The translations under genes and the position numbers were made by a program. A stretch of 39,234 nt of DNA from Candidatus Gemmiger faecavium (GTDB lineage Bacteria; Bacillota; Clostridia; Oscillospirales; Ruminococcaceae): the NCBI GenBank assembly GCA_019114415.1, contig DXFO01000022.1:76470-115703 (forward strand), written 5' to 3'. Below are positions 1-8,736 of the stretch, piece after piece (within the stretch, counting starts at the first letter, position 1; every line of letters starts with the position of its first letter). Below the pieces are notes generated by a model. The model ran no database searches, was not told the DNA's origin, and saw only the letters and a list, made by a program, of their open reading frames with translations.

Positions 1-1
1 G

Positions 2-307
2 GGCGCCGGTGTGGGCGCATTCATGATCCTGACCGTCAATCCTCTGCAGGCTGTGGCGTTCCTGATTTTCATTGCGATCCTGCAGCAGCTTGAAGGCAAC
101 CTGATCTATCCCCGGGTGGTCGGTTCCTCCATCGGTCTGCCCGGCATCTGGGTGCTGGCCGCTGTCACGGTAGGCGGCGGGCTGGGCGGCATTGCCGGTA
201 TGCTTCTCGCCGTTCCCGTCACCGCCACACTGTACAAGCTCATCCGCAGCGATGTCCGCAAGCGCAAAAGTCTGACTGCAGAAGCCGAATCTGAACCGGT
301 CGCCTGA
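2..307 (+). CDS. AI-2E family transporter, C-terminal part
   Basis: This is the 3' end of a gene that begins before the window; the reading frame is open from base 2 to a TGA at 305-307. The visible ~101 residues hold hydrophobic helices with the motif LEGNLIYPRVVG, then a glycine-rich helix (GGGLGGIAGMLLAVPV) and a basic tail (SDVRKRKS). The E-x-N-x-I-x-P-x-V-x-G pattern followed by a GGxxxGxxGxxxAxP helix is characteristic of the C-terminus of the AI-2E/PerM/YdbI family of multipass membrane proteins, whose members are variously exporters or ion antiporters. The substrate cannot be told from this fragment. It is convergent with the aldo/keto reductase gene across a shared terminator. Confidence 0.85.
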   Translation, partial: GAGVGAFMILTVNPLQAVAFLIFIAILQQLEGNLIYPRVVGSSIGLPGIWVLAAVTVGGGLGGIAGMLLAVPVTATLYKLIRSDVRKRKSLTAEAESEPVA

Positions 308-345
308 TCTGTCTGTCCGCCGGGCAGATATCTTTTCATCAATAC

Positions 346-390
346 AAAAGCCCCGATGCCGTTAACGTTTCGGCACCGGGGCTTTTTGTA
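346..390. terminator. Bidirectional intrinsic terminator
   Basis: An inverted repeat pairs AAAGCCCCGATGCCG with CGGCACCGGGGCTTT around a short loop. It has an A-rich left flank and a run of T on the right, so it can end the transporter transcript on the plus strand and the aldo/keto reductase transcript on the minus strand. It sits exactly between the two convergent stop codons. Confidence 0.85.
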
Positions 391-409
391 TGTTGTTTAC
401 GCGGATGTT

Positions 410-1543
410 TCAGCGCAGTCCCGCGCTGGATGCAAAGTCTGCCATGGTTTCGGAGACTTTGATTTTCTGCGGGCAGATCCCTTCACAGCTGCGGCAGGCA
501 ATGCAGGCCGCGGGACTTTTCTCCCGGGGCATGGCGCTTACTTCCTGCAGGACCGAAGCATCCCCGCTGAAGCGGTATTCATTATACAGCGAAAGCAGCG
601 CGGGAATGTCCAGATGTGCCGGGCAGCGCGTGGTGCAGTAGCGGCAGGCCGTGCAGGGCAGCACACCGCCCGCCGTCATGCCGTCCGCCACCGAGACCAC
701 GGCATCAAACTCCTCTTGGGTCAGAGGACGTTCCTCACTGAATATTGCAATGTTTTCCTGGAGCTGCTGCATGTTGGACATGCCGGAGAGCACCACTGCA
801 ACGCCGGGTACCGACTGCTGGAAACGCAGCGCCCACCCGGGGACCGATTCGTCCGGGCGCAGCAACCGCAGCTTTTCCGCCGCCGACCGGGGCAGGTTGG
901 CCAGTTTGCCGCCGCGCAGGGGCTCCATGACCCAAATGGGTACGCCGCGCTGGTTCAGCAGTTCCACCCGGGCTTTGGCATCCTGATAATGCCAGTCCAT
1001 ATAGTTGAGCTGGATCTGGCAGAATTCCAGGTACTCCCCGTAGATATCCAGCACCCGCTTGAGGGTGTCGTAGTTGCCGTGGCAGGAGAAGCCGAGGTAC
1101 CGGATACGCCCCGCCTGCTTCTGCGCAAGCAGGTACTTCATCAGGCCCTTATCCTCGTCAAGATAGCCGTCCACCGTGTCCTCGCAGACATTGTGGAGCA
1201 GATAAAAGTCGAAGTATTCGACACTGCACTTTTTCAGCTGTTCCTCAAAAATTTCAGGAGCACGCTCAATGTTGGCAACATCATACCCGGGGAATTTGCT
1301 GGCCAGGTAATAGCTGTCGCGGGGATAGCGGCCGAGAATACGCCCCGTCACGATCTCCGACTGTCCGCCGTGATAAGCATAAGCCGTATCGAAATAATTG
1401 ACGCCGTTTTTCAGGGCATAGTCCACCATTTCGGCAGCTTTTGCCTCGTCAATGTCACCGTCACCGCTTCCGTTTTTGGGCAGACGCATCATGCCCAGTC
1501 CCAGCGCCGACAGCTTGAGGTCCTGAAAATCCTTATACAGCAT
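410..1543 (-). CDS. Aldo/keto reductase with C-terminal 2x[4Fe-4S] ferredoxin domain
   Basis: A 377-residue protein. The N-terminal ~285 residues form an AKR TIM barrel with the expected catalytic residues visible: Asp52 and Tyr57 (FDTAYAYHGG), Lys83 (ASKFPG) and His155 (FSCHGN). The C-terminal ~80 residues carry two C-x2-C-x2-C-x3-C-P clusters (Cys297/300/303/307 and Cys347/350/353/357), typical of two [4Fe-4S] clusters. This fusion is common in anaerobes and is usually annotated as an aldo/keto reductase with unknown substrate, presumably coupling NAD(P)H or carbonyl chemistry to a low-potential electron carrier. The start is supported by AAAGGAG seven bases upstream of the ATG. It follows the small cysteine-rich gene on the same strand and faces a divergent LysR gene, a plausible regulator. 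Confidence 0.92.
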   Translation of the reverse strand: MLYKDFQDLKLSALGLGMMRLPKNGSGDGDIDEAKAAEMVDYALKNGVNYFDTAYAYHGGQSEIVTGRILGRYPRDSYYLASKFPGYDVANIERAPEIFEEQLKKCSVEYFDFYLLHNVCEDTVDGYLDEDKGLMKYLLAQKQAGRIRYLGFSCHGNYDTLKRVLDIYGEYLEFCQIQLNYMDWHYQDAKARVELLNQRGVPIWVMEPLRGGKLANLPRSAAEKLRLLRPDESVPGWALRFQQSVPGVAVVLSGMSNMQQLQENIAIFSEERPLTQEEFDAVVSVADGMTAGGVLPCTACRYCTTRCPAHLDIPALLSLYNEYRFSGDASVLQEVSAMPREKSPAACIACRSCEGICPQKIKVSETMADFASSAGLR

Positions 1544-1601
1544 ACCGTTTCACTCCTTTAATCTAACAATCCCAAGGCGGACCGTTCCTCAGTTTCGTAC
1601 C

Positions 1602-1883
1602 TCAGTCTCTGCCTGTCCCGCTTTGAGAACAGCCTGTATCACAGTTGTCCTCACATTTTTTGAGCTGATAGATCAGATAGTCGAGGCAGTCCACCTTTTG
1701 CTGTTCTTTATGAAGCACTTCCATCATGCGGCAGCGCTGGCAGCGCAGCATCCGGATCAATTCCTGCACGCGCCCTTCGTCCAGAAGCCGCAGAAACTGC
1801 TGCGTTTTTTCACACTCACATCCGGCATCCAGCAGATTTCTTTCCACCGCTTCCCGTTGCGGGAAATTGCATTTCGTGCCCAT
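1602..1883 (-). CDS. Small cysteine-rich helical protein, function unknown
   Basis: A 93-residue protein starting at MGTKCNF. This start is chosen because AGGGAGG lies six bases upstream; longer in-frame starts lack a ribosome site. It is rich in predicted helix (AVERNLLDAGCE; QELIRMLRCQRCRMMEVLH; KVDCLDYLIYQLKK) and holds nine cysteines, including a C-x2-C pair at 48/51 and a C-terminal CEDNCDTGC cluster. I recall similar small proteins (NREAIEENL...; DCLDYLIYQL...) as conserved hypotheticals in Clostridia, often near redox genes, but no function is known to me. It lies 58 bases upstream of the aldo/keto reductase gene on the same strand and could be co-transcribed. Metal binding through the cysteines is inference only. 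Confidence 0.75.
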   Translation of the reverse strand: MGTKCNFPQREAVERNLLDAGCECEKTQQFLRLLDEGRVQELIRMLRCQRCRMMEVLHKEQQKVDCLDYLIYQLKKCEDNCDTGCSQSGTGRD

Positions 1884-2117
1884 ATCCATCCTCCCTCGGT
1901 TATAAGCAACCATGGCCGCAAGCACAAATGCAAACGCTCCGCTTCCCTGCTCCAACGCCCTTCCATCAGAGCATTGGGGATTTTCTCCAGCGTAACATCA
2001 ATTTGCGCATACGTCAACCATCCCCCAAGCTGCACCATGCAGATGCGGGATTCTGTTTATGATTGTAAAGCATTCCCCTCATATTATCAAATACCTATAT
2101 CAAATGCGCAGCCATGC

Positions 2118-2147
2118 TTGACAGTTATGAAAAATCGATGATATAGT
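2118..2147 (+). promoter_or_regulatory. Sigma-A promoter of the LysR gene
   Basis: TTGACA at 2118-2123 and TATAGT at 2142-2147 are separated by 18 bases in an AT-rich stretch, 35 bases before the LysR start codon. The rest of the ~300-base gap 1884-2181 shows no convincing gene. A TTGACG-like -35 box on the minus strand within it could serve the divergent cysteine-rich gene, but its -10 box is poor. Confidence 0.7.
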
Positions 2148-2181
2148 TTTTCTATCCTATTTAGTAAAGGAGTGCCGACGG

Positions 2182-3072
2182 ATGGAACTGCGCGTGCTGC
2201 AATACTTTCTCGCCGTAGTGCGGGAGCAAAGCATCTCTGCCGCAGCTGAGACACTGCATCTGTCTCAGCCTACCCTCTCCCGCCAGCTCAAAGACCTGGA
2301 AGAGGAGCTTGGCAAGCAGCTCATGATCCGCGGTAGCCGGCGCATTACCCTGACCGAGGAAGGAATGCTGCTGCGAAAGCGGGCCGAAGAGATCCTTGAT
2401 CTGGTACACAAGACCGAGACGGAGATCGTAGACTCGGAGGAGACGCTTTCCGGGGATGTCTGCATCGGCAGCGGAGAGACCGATGCCGTTCGCCTGCTTG
2501 CCCGTGCAGCCGAGACCATGCGCCAGTTGTATCCAAATGTCCGCTTCCGCATTTCCAGCGGGGATGAATGCGATGTTTCCGAAAGCCTGGACAAGGGATT
2601 GATCGACTTTGGACTGCTCATCGGCGGGACGGATTTTTCCTATTATGACCACATGGAGCTGCCCGCCCGGGACCGCTGGGGAATTTTGATGCGCAAAGAT
2701 GCGCCCCTGGCCGAAAAGGCCGCTCTCCGGCGTGAGGATCTGTGGGATCAGCCCCTGATTCTTTCCCGCCAGACCTGCAACAGCTCCGACATTATCCAAT
2801 GGCTGCAGCGCGATCAGGAACAGCTGAATCTTGTCGCCACATACAGTCTTGTTTACAATGCGTCCCTTCTGGTCGACGAAGGGCTGGGCTATGCCTTTGT
2901 GCTGGACAAACTGATCAACACAAACGGCAGTGATCTGTGTTTCCGCCCGTTGGAGCCGCCGCTGGACGTGGGGCTGCATGTGGTGTGGAAAAAATACCAG
3001 CCGTTCTCCAAACCCGCGGAAAAGTTCCTGGAAATCTTGAAGGCACAGGTTCAAAACAATGTTCGAAAGTGA
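2182..3072 (+). CDS. LysR family transcriptional regulator
   Basis: A 296-residue LysR-type regulator of normal family length. The N-terminal winged helix-turn-helix is clear (residues ~1-60: MELRVLQYFLAVV, then SISAAAETLHLSQPTLSRQL), followed by a linker helix. The C-terminal periplasmic-binding-like effector domain runs from about residue 90, with the usual patterns (LDKGLIDFGLLIG; DRWGILMRKDAPLA; PLILSR). It belongs to the CynR/CysB-like broad group, but the effector cannot be predicted. AAAGGAG precedes the ATG. It is divergent from the small cysteine-rich gene and the aldo/keto reductase; LysR regulators often control the divergent neighbour, so that pair is the likely target. Confidence 0.93.
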   Translation: MELRVLQYFLAVVREQSISAAAETLHLSQPTLSRQLKDLEEELGKQLMIRGSRRITLTEEGMLLRKRAEEILDLVHKTETEIVDSEETLSGDVCIGSGETDAVRLLARAAETMRQLYPNVRFRISSGDECDVSESLDKGLIDFGLLIGGTDFSYYDHMELPARDRWGILMRKDAPLAEKAALRREDLWDQPLILSRQTCNSSDIIQWLQRDQEQLNLVATYSLVYNASLLVDEGLGYAFVLDKLINTNGSDLCFRPLEPPLDVGLHVVWKKYQPFSKPAEKFLEILKAQVQNNVRK

Positions 3073-3096
3073 TCTGTCCGGCCGGGCCAGGTCGGC

Positions 3097-3124
3097 TTGC
3101 CGCTTTCCTTTTTGGGCATAATAT
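3097..3124 (+). promoter_or_regulatory. Possible promoter of the Wzy-like gene
   Basis: TTGCCG (3097-3102) and TAATAT (3119-3124) are 16 bases apart in the gap between the LysR gene and the next start codon. An alternative -10 box, TAAAAT, lies a few bases further on. The match is moderate. Confidence 0.4.
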
Positions 3125-3176
3125 GCTAAAATTCGAGCGTCAGTCCGTTTTCCCGCACCTATCACGGAGGTTTTTC

Positions 3177-4394
3177 ATGCTGATTCAACGCCTGGGAATC
3201 CTGCACCTTTCCGAGGATTCCTGTCGTTTGCTTGCCCAGCGCGTCTACTGCGCGGGGTTTGCCATGCTGCTGATTTTGAGCGAAGTGTTCAGCTCCAATA
3301 TCCAGTCCACTCTGCCCACCCTGAGCACCTTGTTCCGCGTGGGCCTGACCGGCTGCGGTGTTTTGCTGCTGCTGGCCAAATGCGTCTTTTTGACCCGGTA
3401 TGAGACAAAAGCACAGTGGGTCCTGCTGGCAGCGGTGATCGGGTACACCGGTTTTGCCGCGCTGTACGGTGACGATCACTGGTTTTTGCTGGCCGCCCTG
3501 GTGGGGCTGGGCGCCAAAGACGTGGATCTGAGACAAGCGGTAAAGGTCTTTCTGGCCGTGACTGCCGCCGGGCTGGTGCTGGTACAGCTTCTGCATTACA
3601 CAACGCCCCTTGTTCCTTTCAAGTATTACTGCCGCAACTGGGATTACGGCTATGGTCACTACAATGGCTACGGCGCCCGGCTGATCGGTGTATTTTTTGC
3701 CTGGGCCTGGCTGCGCTGGCCCCGTCTGCGCTGGTATGACTGGGCCGGTCTGACAGCGCTTTTGCTGTACACCATGTTTGTGCCCATCTGCCGGGGTGCA
3801 GGCGGCGCCATGATCCTGCTGCTGTTGCTGTTTGCGCTGCAAAAACTGTTGCCCCGCTTTTTTGAAAGCCGCATCTACCACGGTCTGCTGCTGGCCGTAT
3901 ATCCCCTTTTGACGGTGTTCAGCGTGCTGGCCGGATATTTCTTTGATCCCATGGTCCCCGATCAGACCCCGATTTTGAAAAAGATCGACCGGCTGTTTTC
4001 GGGTCGCTTTGAGATCTGGCACAATGTGTTCTGGGAGACGCCGCTCTCTCTGCTGGGCGGTGTTCCTACCGACGGCGACGAGCACCATTCCATCGACAAC
4101 ATGTACCTTGCCCTGCCCATGAACAAGGGTCTGCTGGGTGCCATCCTGGTAGCCGCGGTGTTCCTGATCCTTTTGTGGCGGCTGTGCCGGGGACACCATA
4201 CCGGCGAGCTGCTCTGCATGACTGCCCTTCTCGCCTACCTGCTGATGGAAAACAAGGTGTTTCTGGTAGCCACCAACCCGTTCCTTATGCTGCTTCCCTG
4301 TGTTTTCTTTACCGCAAAAGACCGTGCACTGCCGGTCCTGTGTCCTGTTGTGCAGCATTCGCCAGAACCGGTAGCCGCCGCGTCAGACCGCTGA
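3177..4394 (+). CDS. Polytopic membrane protein, O-antigen polymerase (Wzy)-like
   Basis: A 405-residue protein dominated by about ten hydrophobic segments. The start at MLIQRLG is chosen because GGAGG lies six bases upstream; the open frame runs further 5' but overlaps the LysR gene. A non-hydrophobic loop in the second half carries KKIDRLFSGRFEIWHN, then LLGG and HSIDNMYLALPMNKG. This layout (RxxxW before a glycine turn, then S-x-DNxYxxLxxxxG) resembles the large periplasmic loop of Wzy/O-antigen-ligase-like polymerases of Gram-positive capsule loci. No flippase or sugar-nucleotide genes are next to it, so its polymer is unknown. It ends at a terminator and appears to be a single-gene unit downstream of the LysR gene. 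Confidence 0.65.
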   Translation: MLIQRLGILHLSEDSCRLLAQRVYCAGFAMLLILSEVFSSNIQSTLPTLSTLFRVGLTGCGVLLLLAKCVFLTRYETKAQWVLLAAVIGYTGFAALYGDDHWFLLAALVGLGAKDVDLRQAVKVFLAVTAAGLVLVQLLHYTTPLVPFKYYCRNWDYGYGHYNGYGARLIGVFFAWAWLRWPRLRWYDWAGLTALLLYTMFVPICRGAGGAMILLLLLFALQKLLPRFFESRIYHGLLLAVYPLLTVFSVLAGYFFDPMVPDQTPILKKIDRLFSGRFEIWHNVFWETPLSLLGGVPTDGDEHHSIDNMYLALPMNKGLLGAILVAAVFLILLWRLCRGHHTGELLCMTALLAYLLMENKVFLVATNPFLMLLPCVFFTAKDRALPVLCPVVQHSPEPVAAASDR

Positions 4395-4423
4395 ATGCAC
4401 CGATTTTCTCCATATAACAAACC

Positions 4424-4470
4424 ATCCCCGCGCCATGGCTTTCGGGCCGCGCGGGGATAGTTTTTTCTCT
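4424..4470 (+). terminator. Intrinsic terminator between convergent wzy-like and clp genes
   Basis: ATCCCCGCGC pairs with GCGCGGGGAT around a ~16-base loop, followed by a TTTTTT run. It serves the plus-strand gene. The minus-strand flank (GGTTTGTTAT) is only weakly U-rich, so it may partly serve the Clp gene as well. Confidence 0.8.
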
Positions 4471-4481
4471 GTCCTGCCGGT

Positions 4482-6761
4482 TCACACGCAGGCGGCAAAG
4501 TCGCCGCTGCGCAGAATGATCTGGCCGTCGGCTCCCACATCCGCCGTCAGGGATTCACCCGGTTCGGTGTCTCCGCTGGCAATGCGGTCGGCCAATGCCT
4601 GCTCCACTGCTCGCCCCACTTTGCGGCGCAGTTCCCTCGCTCCGTAAGAAGGCGTCTCGTTGCCGGCCAAGGCTGCCGCAGCGGCAGGCGTATGGCTGAG
4701 GGTATATCCCTGGGCAGCCGCACGCTGTTCCAGTTCGGCGAGCAGGCGGTCGGCAATGCGGGTGAGCTGCTTGGGACCGAGAGGATCAAACAGCACCACC
4801 TCATCCATCCGGCCCATCAGCTCGGGGCGGAAATAATTCTTTGCTTCCTGGAGGGCTTTCTGGGCACGGCGGTCGGTCTCCTCCTCGGCAGCACCGAACC
4901 CGAGGGGCGAGGTCTGCCCCACCAGACAGCGCGCCCCCAGGTTGGAGGTCAGCAGGATGATGGTGTTGGAAAAATCCGCCTTACGCCCCTGTGCATCCGT
5001 CAGGCAGCCATCCTCCAGGATTTGCAGCAGGACGTTCTGGATGTCGCTGTGGGCTTTCTCGATCTCATCAAACAACACAACGCTGTAGGGACGGCGGCGG
5101 ACGGCCTCTGTCAGCTGGCCGCCCTCGTCATGCCCCACATAGCCCGGAGGAGAACCGATCATGCGGGCCACGGTGTGCTGTTCCATATATTCGCTCATAT
5201 CAAAGCGCAGCAATGCCTTCTCACTGCCGAACCAGCTTTTTGCCAGCGTGCGGGCAAGCTGCGTCTTGCCCACACCCGTCGGTCCCAGAAACAGCATGGC
5301 ACCGATGGGACGCCCCGCTTCCCGCAGCCCGGTACGGCTGCGGCGGATGGCGGCCGCCACCGCCTTGACTGCCCGGGACTGACCGACTACCTCCTGAGAC
5401 AGGCGGTCTTCCAGCTGGCACAGGCGTTCCCGTTCCGCTTCCCCGACTCGTTCCACCGGTACGCCGCTGGCCTTGCTGACCACACGGGCAATGTCCTCGG
5501 CTTTCAGTTCCGGCATGGGGCCGCTGCGAGACTCGGCACAGGAAATGCGCGCCGATGCCGCTGCCTCGTCCAGCAGGTCGATGGCCTTGTCCGGCAGATA
5601 CCGCCCCGGCAGATACCGGACGCTCAGTTCCACCGCCGTATGGATGGCCTCCTTGGGGATGGCGATGCCATGATACCGCTCATACTGGGGCATCAGTCCT
5701 GCCAGAATTTTCTCCGCGGCTTCCGGTGTGGGTTCATCCACAATGACTTTGCCGAAGCGCCGGTCCAGAGCAGAATCTTTCTGGATGGTGCGGCGGTATT
5801 CCTCCTGGGTCGTGGCTCCGATGAGCTGGATCTCCCCCCGGGCAAGCATGGGTTTCAGGATACTGGCCGCATCGATGGCGCCCTCCGCCGCACCGGCCCC
5901 CGCAATGATGTGGATCTCATCAATAAACAAAATGGTGGAGCGATCCCGGTAAAGTTCTTCCAGAAGGTTTTTGAAGCGTTCCTCAAAATCCCCGCGGTAC
6001 TTTGTCCCGGCCACCATGGACGCCATATCCAGAGACAGGACTCGTTTGCCCCGCAGGCTCTGGGTCACCTGCCCCGACGCAATGCGCTGGGCCAGCGCTT
6101 CCGCCAGTGCGCTTTTGCCTACGCCCGGCTCCCCCAACAGGCAGGGATTGTTTTTCTGCCTGCGGCACAAAATCTCGATCACCCGTTCCAGCTCGGCATC
6201 CCGGCACAAAACCGGGTCCAACTGTCCTTCCTGGGCAAGGCGGGTCAGGTCTCGGCCGTATTTTTCGCTGGGGCGGCTGCCGCGGGAAACGTTCATCCTA
6301 GGCTGGGCCGGCAATACCAGCTGCCCCGAAAGCTGCCGGCATTCCCGGGCGGCCTGGGGTACCTCCACCCCGAGCTCCGCCAGCCATACGCTGGCTGTGC
6401 AGGCACAGTCTTCCAGCATGGCACACAAAAGATGCTCGTTCTCAGCACGGGAAGCCCGCGCCGCACGGGCACCCAGCACGGCAAACTCCAGCGCCTTGCG
6501 GCTTTCCGGCGCAAGGTCCTTGGTCTTGAGTTTTACCGGCGTGCCACGGCAGCTGCGCCGGCCGGCACATTCCAGAAGCGCCGTCTGCGTTACGTTTTTC
6601 CCGCGCAGAAAATCCACCGCCGGGCCGCCGTCCGTTTCCAGCATGGCAAGCAGCAAATGTCCGGTATCCGCGCTGGAACACCCTTCCCGGGATGCCAGTG
6701 TCAGCGCCCGCCCCACCGTGCGGCAGGTGCGGCGCGAAAGTCCTTTTTGAAAATAGAGCAT
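4482..6761 (-). CDS. ATP-dependent Clp protease ATP-binding subunit (ClpA/ClpC class)
   Basis: A 759-residue class I Hsp100 unfoldase. The N-terminal Clp-N repeats span residues ~1-145. AAA-1 has Walker A GEPGVGKS near residue 210, the pore segment KYRGDFEER and Walker [12 protein letters not shown]-2 has [19 protein letters not shown] and SNLGA. The segment between the AAA domains is short: the coiled-coil M domain and UVR motif of canonical ClpC are missing, so the architecture is closer to ClpA. An LGF tripeptide in the AAA-2 loop ([11 protein letters not shown]) matches the ClpP-docking loop. The start is set at MLYFQKG because AAGGGGG lies seven bases upstream; the longer frame is unsupported. 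It is monocistronic and divergent from the ABC exporter. No CtsR-type operator was seen. Confidence 0.88.
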   Translation of the reverse strand: MLYFQKGLSRRTCRTVGRALTLASREGCSSADTGHLLLAMLETDGGPAVDFLRGKNVTQTALLECAGRRSCRGTPVKLKTKDLAPESRKALEFAVLGARAARASRAENEHLLCAMLEDCACTASVWLAELGVEVPQAARECRQLSGQLVLPAQPRMNVSRGSRPSEKYGRDLTRLAQEGQLDPVLCRDAELERVIEILCRRQKNNPCLLGEPGVGKSALAEALAQRIASGQVTQSLRGKRVLSLDMASMVAGTKYRGDFEERFKNLLEELYRDRSTILFIDEIHIIAGAGAAEGAIDAASILKPMLARGEIQLIGATTQEEYRRTIQKDSALDRRFGKVIVDEPTPEAAEKILAGLMPQYERYHGIAIPKEAIHTAVELSVRYLPGRYLPDKAIDLLDEAAASARISCAESRSGPMPELKAEDIARVVSKASGVPVERVGEAERERLCQLEDRLSQEVVGQSRAVKAVAAAIRRSRTGLREAGRPIGAMLFLGPTGVGKTQLARTLAKSWFGSEKALLRFDMSEYMEQHTVARMIGSPPGYVGHDEGGQLTEAVRRRPYSVVLFDEIEKAHSDIQNVLLQILEDGCLTDAQGRKADFSNTIILLTSNLGARCLVGQTSPLGFGAAEEETDRRAQKALQEAKNYFRPELMGRMDEVVLFDPLGPKQLTRIADRLLAELEQRAAAQGYTLSHTPAAAAALAGNETPSYGARELRRKVGRAVEQALADRIASGDTEPGESLTADVGADGQIILRSGDFAACV

Positions 6762-6863
6762 AACCATTCCCCCTTGGCAGGCAGCCAAACTTGCTGCGGC
6801 AAAACCTCCAACGACAGTATAGGCGAAGTACGGGCAAATAATCATCGAAAGTGGGCAAAATCC

Positions 6864-6893
6864 ATGACAGCGGCTTGCCATACGTGGTATAAT
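6864..6893 (+). promoter_or_regulatory. Extended -10 promoter of the ABC exporter operon
   Basis: ATGACA (6864-6869), an 18-base spacer and TATAAT (6888-6893), with a TG extension one base before the -10 box. Predicted transcription starts near 6900, giving a leader of about 97 bases before the first start codon. Confidence 0.75.
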
Positions 6894-6909
6894 AATTGTC
6901 GGATTTTTG

Positions 6910-6962
6910 GCATCCTGGCCCGGGACCGCGAAAGCGGTTCTGCTTTTTTCTTTTCGGGATGC
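6910..6962 (+). promoter_or_regulatory. Terminator-like hairpin in exporter leader (putative attenuator)
   Basis: Within the leader, GGACCGC (6923-6929) and GCGGTTC (6934-6940) form a 7-bp stem with a GAAA loop, followed after three bases by TTTTTT (6944-6949) and TTTT. This looks like a full intrinsic terminator lying between the promoter and the exporter genes. An outer pair, GCATCC (6910-6915) with GGATGC (6957-6962), encloses it. The arrangement suggests conditional readthrough; no leader peptide with a convincing ribosome site was found. Confidence 0.6.
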
Positions 6963-6996
6963 TGAACCTCCGATTCCACGGAAAGGCAGGAAGGAT

Positions 6997-8736
6997 ATGC
7001 GCAGATTATTCCGATACATCCGCGGTTACGAAAAAGAAACCGTGATCGCTCCTCTTTTCAAAATGCTGGAAGCCTGTTTTGAGCTTCTGGTCCCTATCGT
7101 CATGGCGACGATCATTGACGAGGGCATCAAAAATGCCGACCTGCCCCTGATCTGGCGCCAGTGCGGGCTTCTGGTCCTGCTGGCCGTCGTGGGGATGGTA
7201 TGCAGCCTGACCGCACAGTATTTTGCCGCAAAATCGGCGTTGGGGTTCGGAACCGCGCTGCGGCGCGACCTGTTCGCACACATCAACACCCTGTCTTACA
7301 CCGAACTGGACCGCATCGGCACCCCCACCCTCGTTACCCGCATGACCAGTGACGTCAACCAGGTCCAGAACGGTCTGAACATGACGCTGCGGCTGCTTTT
7401 GCGCTGTCCGTTCATCGTCATTGGCGCCATCGTGATGGCATTTACCATCAGTCCCCGGCTGACGCTGTGGTTTTTGCTCATCACCGCCGTCATTTCCCTC
7501 ATCATTTATCTCATCATGCGGGCAACGGTGCCGGTATATCACAAATCCCAGAGCGCCCTGGACCGCGTCACCCTGCTGACCCGGGAGAACTACGTGGGCG
7601 CCCGTGTGGTGCGCGCTTTCTCCCGCCAGGAGGATGAAATGGCGGACTTTGCCGCCACCAACGACCGTCTGCGGGATTTCCAGCTGGCCGCGGGGCGCAT
7701 TTCTGCACTGATGAATCCTCTGACCTATCTGGTCGTCAACCTGGGCGTCATCGCCGTGCTGTGGTACGGCGGCCGCGAGGTCGATACCGGCACCCTGACC
7801 CAGGGTGAGATCACCGCCCTGATCAACTACCTGAGCCAGATCCTGCTCAACCTGCTGCGGGTTGCCGACCTTGTCATCGTTGCTACCCGTGCCATTGCCA
7901 GCGCCCTGCGTGTGACCGAAGTCCTGAACACCACCTGCACCATGCCCGATCCCGCTGCCGCGGACCTGGCCTCCGATGCTTCCGCTCCCGCTGTGGCATT
8001 CGACGGCGTCAGCTTTACCTACAACGGTGCGGGCGCGCCCAGCCTGGAAAACATTACCCTGCACGCAGCCCCCGGCGAGACCATCGGCGTCATCGGTGGT
8101 ACGGGCAGCGGCAAGACCACCCTGATCGACCTGATCCCCCGCTTTTACGATGCCACTTCCGGGCAGGTTTCTCTGTTCGGCCACAACGTCCGGGAATACG
8201 GGTTTGCCCAGCTCCGGCGCCTGATCGGCATTGTCCCCCAGAAAGCCGTTTTGTTTACCGGGACCATCCGGGACAACATGCGCTGGGCGAAACCCGATGC
8301 CACCGACGAGGAGATCTGGACCGCGCTGGAAATTGCCCAGGCAGCAGATTTCGTCCGTTCCAAGCCGGGCGGTCTGGACGCCCCGGTGGAGACCGCCGGG
8401 CGCAATTTCTCCGGCGGGCAGCGTCAGCGCCTGACCATTGCCCGGGCCCTTGTTCCCATGCCCCGTATCCTGATTCTGGACGACAGTGCCTCGGCACTGG
8501 ACTACGCCACCGACGCTGCCCTGCGTACTGCCATCAAAGAACGCACCCGCGGCATGACGGTGTTTATCGTATCCCAGCGCGCCGCTTCGGTACAGCGTGC
8601 CGACAAGATTCTGGTTCTGGACGACGGCGCTTGCGCCGGGCTGGGTACCCACGCCGGACTTCTCAAAACCTGTGATGTCTACCGTGAGATCTGCCTGAGC
8701 CAGCTTTCCAAGGAGGAGGTGTCCCGCACATTATGA
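6997..8736 (+). CDS. Heterodimeric ABC exporter, degenerate-site half (TM287/BmrC-like)
   Basis: A 579-residue half-transporter: six membrane helices in the first ~310 residues, then a nucleotide-binding domain. Walker A is GGTGSGKTT (from residue 367) and the signature NFSGGQRQ is intact. The Walker B catalytic Glu is replaced by Asp496 (ILILDDSAS), and the H-loop His by Gln527 (VSQR). These replacements mark the non-hydrolysing site of asymmetric exporters such as TM287/288, LmrCD and BmrCD. The start at MRRLFRYIRG is chosen for its AGGAAGG ribosome site; an upstream in-frame TTG has none. Its stop overlaps the next start (ATGA), which implies translational coupling and equal subunit supply. 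Likely role is multidrug or lipid export; the substrate is unknown. Confidence 0.92.
   Translation: MRRLFRYIRGYEKETVIAPLFKMLEACFELLVPIVMATIIDEGIKNADLPLIWRQCGLLVLLAVVGMVCSLTAQYFAAKSALGFGTALRRDLFAHINTLSYTELDRIGTPTLVTRMTSDVNQVQNGLNMTLRLLLRCPFIVIGAIVMAFTISPRLTLWFLLITAVISLIIYLIMRATVPVYHKSQSALDRVTLLTRENYVGARVVRAFSRQEDEMADFAATNDRLRDFQLAAGRISALMNPLTYLVVNLGVIAVLWYGGREVDTGTLTQGEITALINYLSQILLNLLRVADLVIVATRAIASALRVTEVLNTTCTMPDPAAADLASDASAPAVAFDGVSFTYNGAGAPSLENITLHAAPGETIGVIGGTGSGKTTLIDLIPRFYDATSGQVSLFGHNVREYGFAQLRRLIGIVPQKAVLFTGTIRDNMRWAKPDATDEEIWTALEIAQAADFVRSKPGGLDAPVETAGRNFSGGQRQRLTIARALVPMPRILILDDSASALDYATDAALRTAIKERTRGMTVFIVSQRAASVQRADKILVLDDGACAGLGTHAGLLKTCDVYREICLSQLSKEEVSRTL

Noticed and set aside
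1757..2038. 93-codon minus-strand frame upstream of the cysteine-rich gene
   Set aside because: It overlaps the better-supported small gene in another frame, has no ribosome site and has no recognisable motif.
2161..3165. 334-codon minus-strand frame opposite the LysR gene
   Set aside because: The LysR frame has a textbook helix-turn-helix, promoter and ribosome site; the antisense frame has none.
4692..6965. 757-codon open frame opposite the Clp ATPase gene
   Set aside because: The opposite strand encodes an intact Hsp100 protein. The antisense product has low-complexity, His/Gln-rich sequence typical of shadows.
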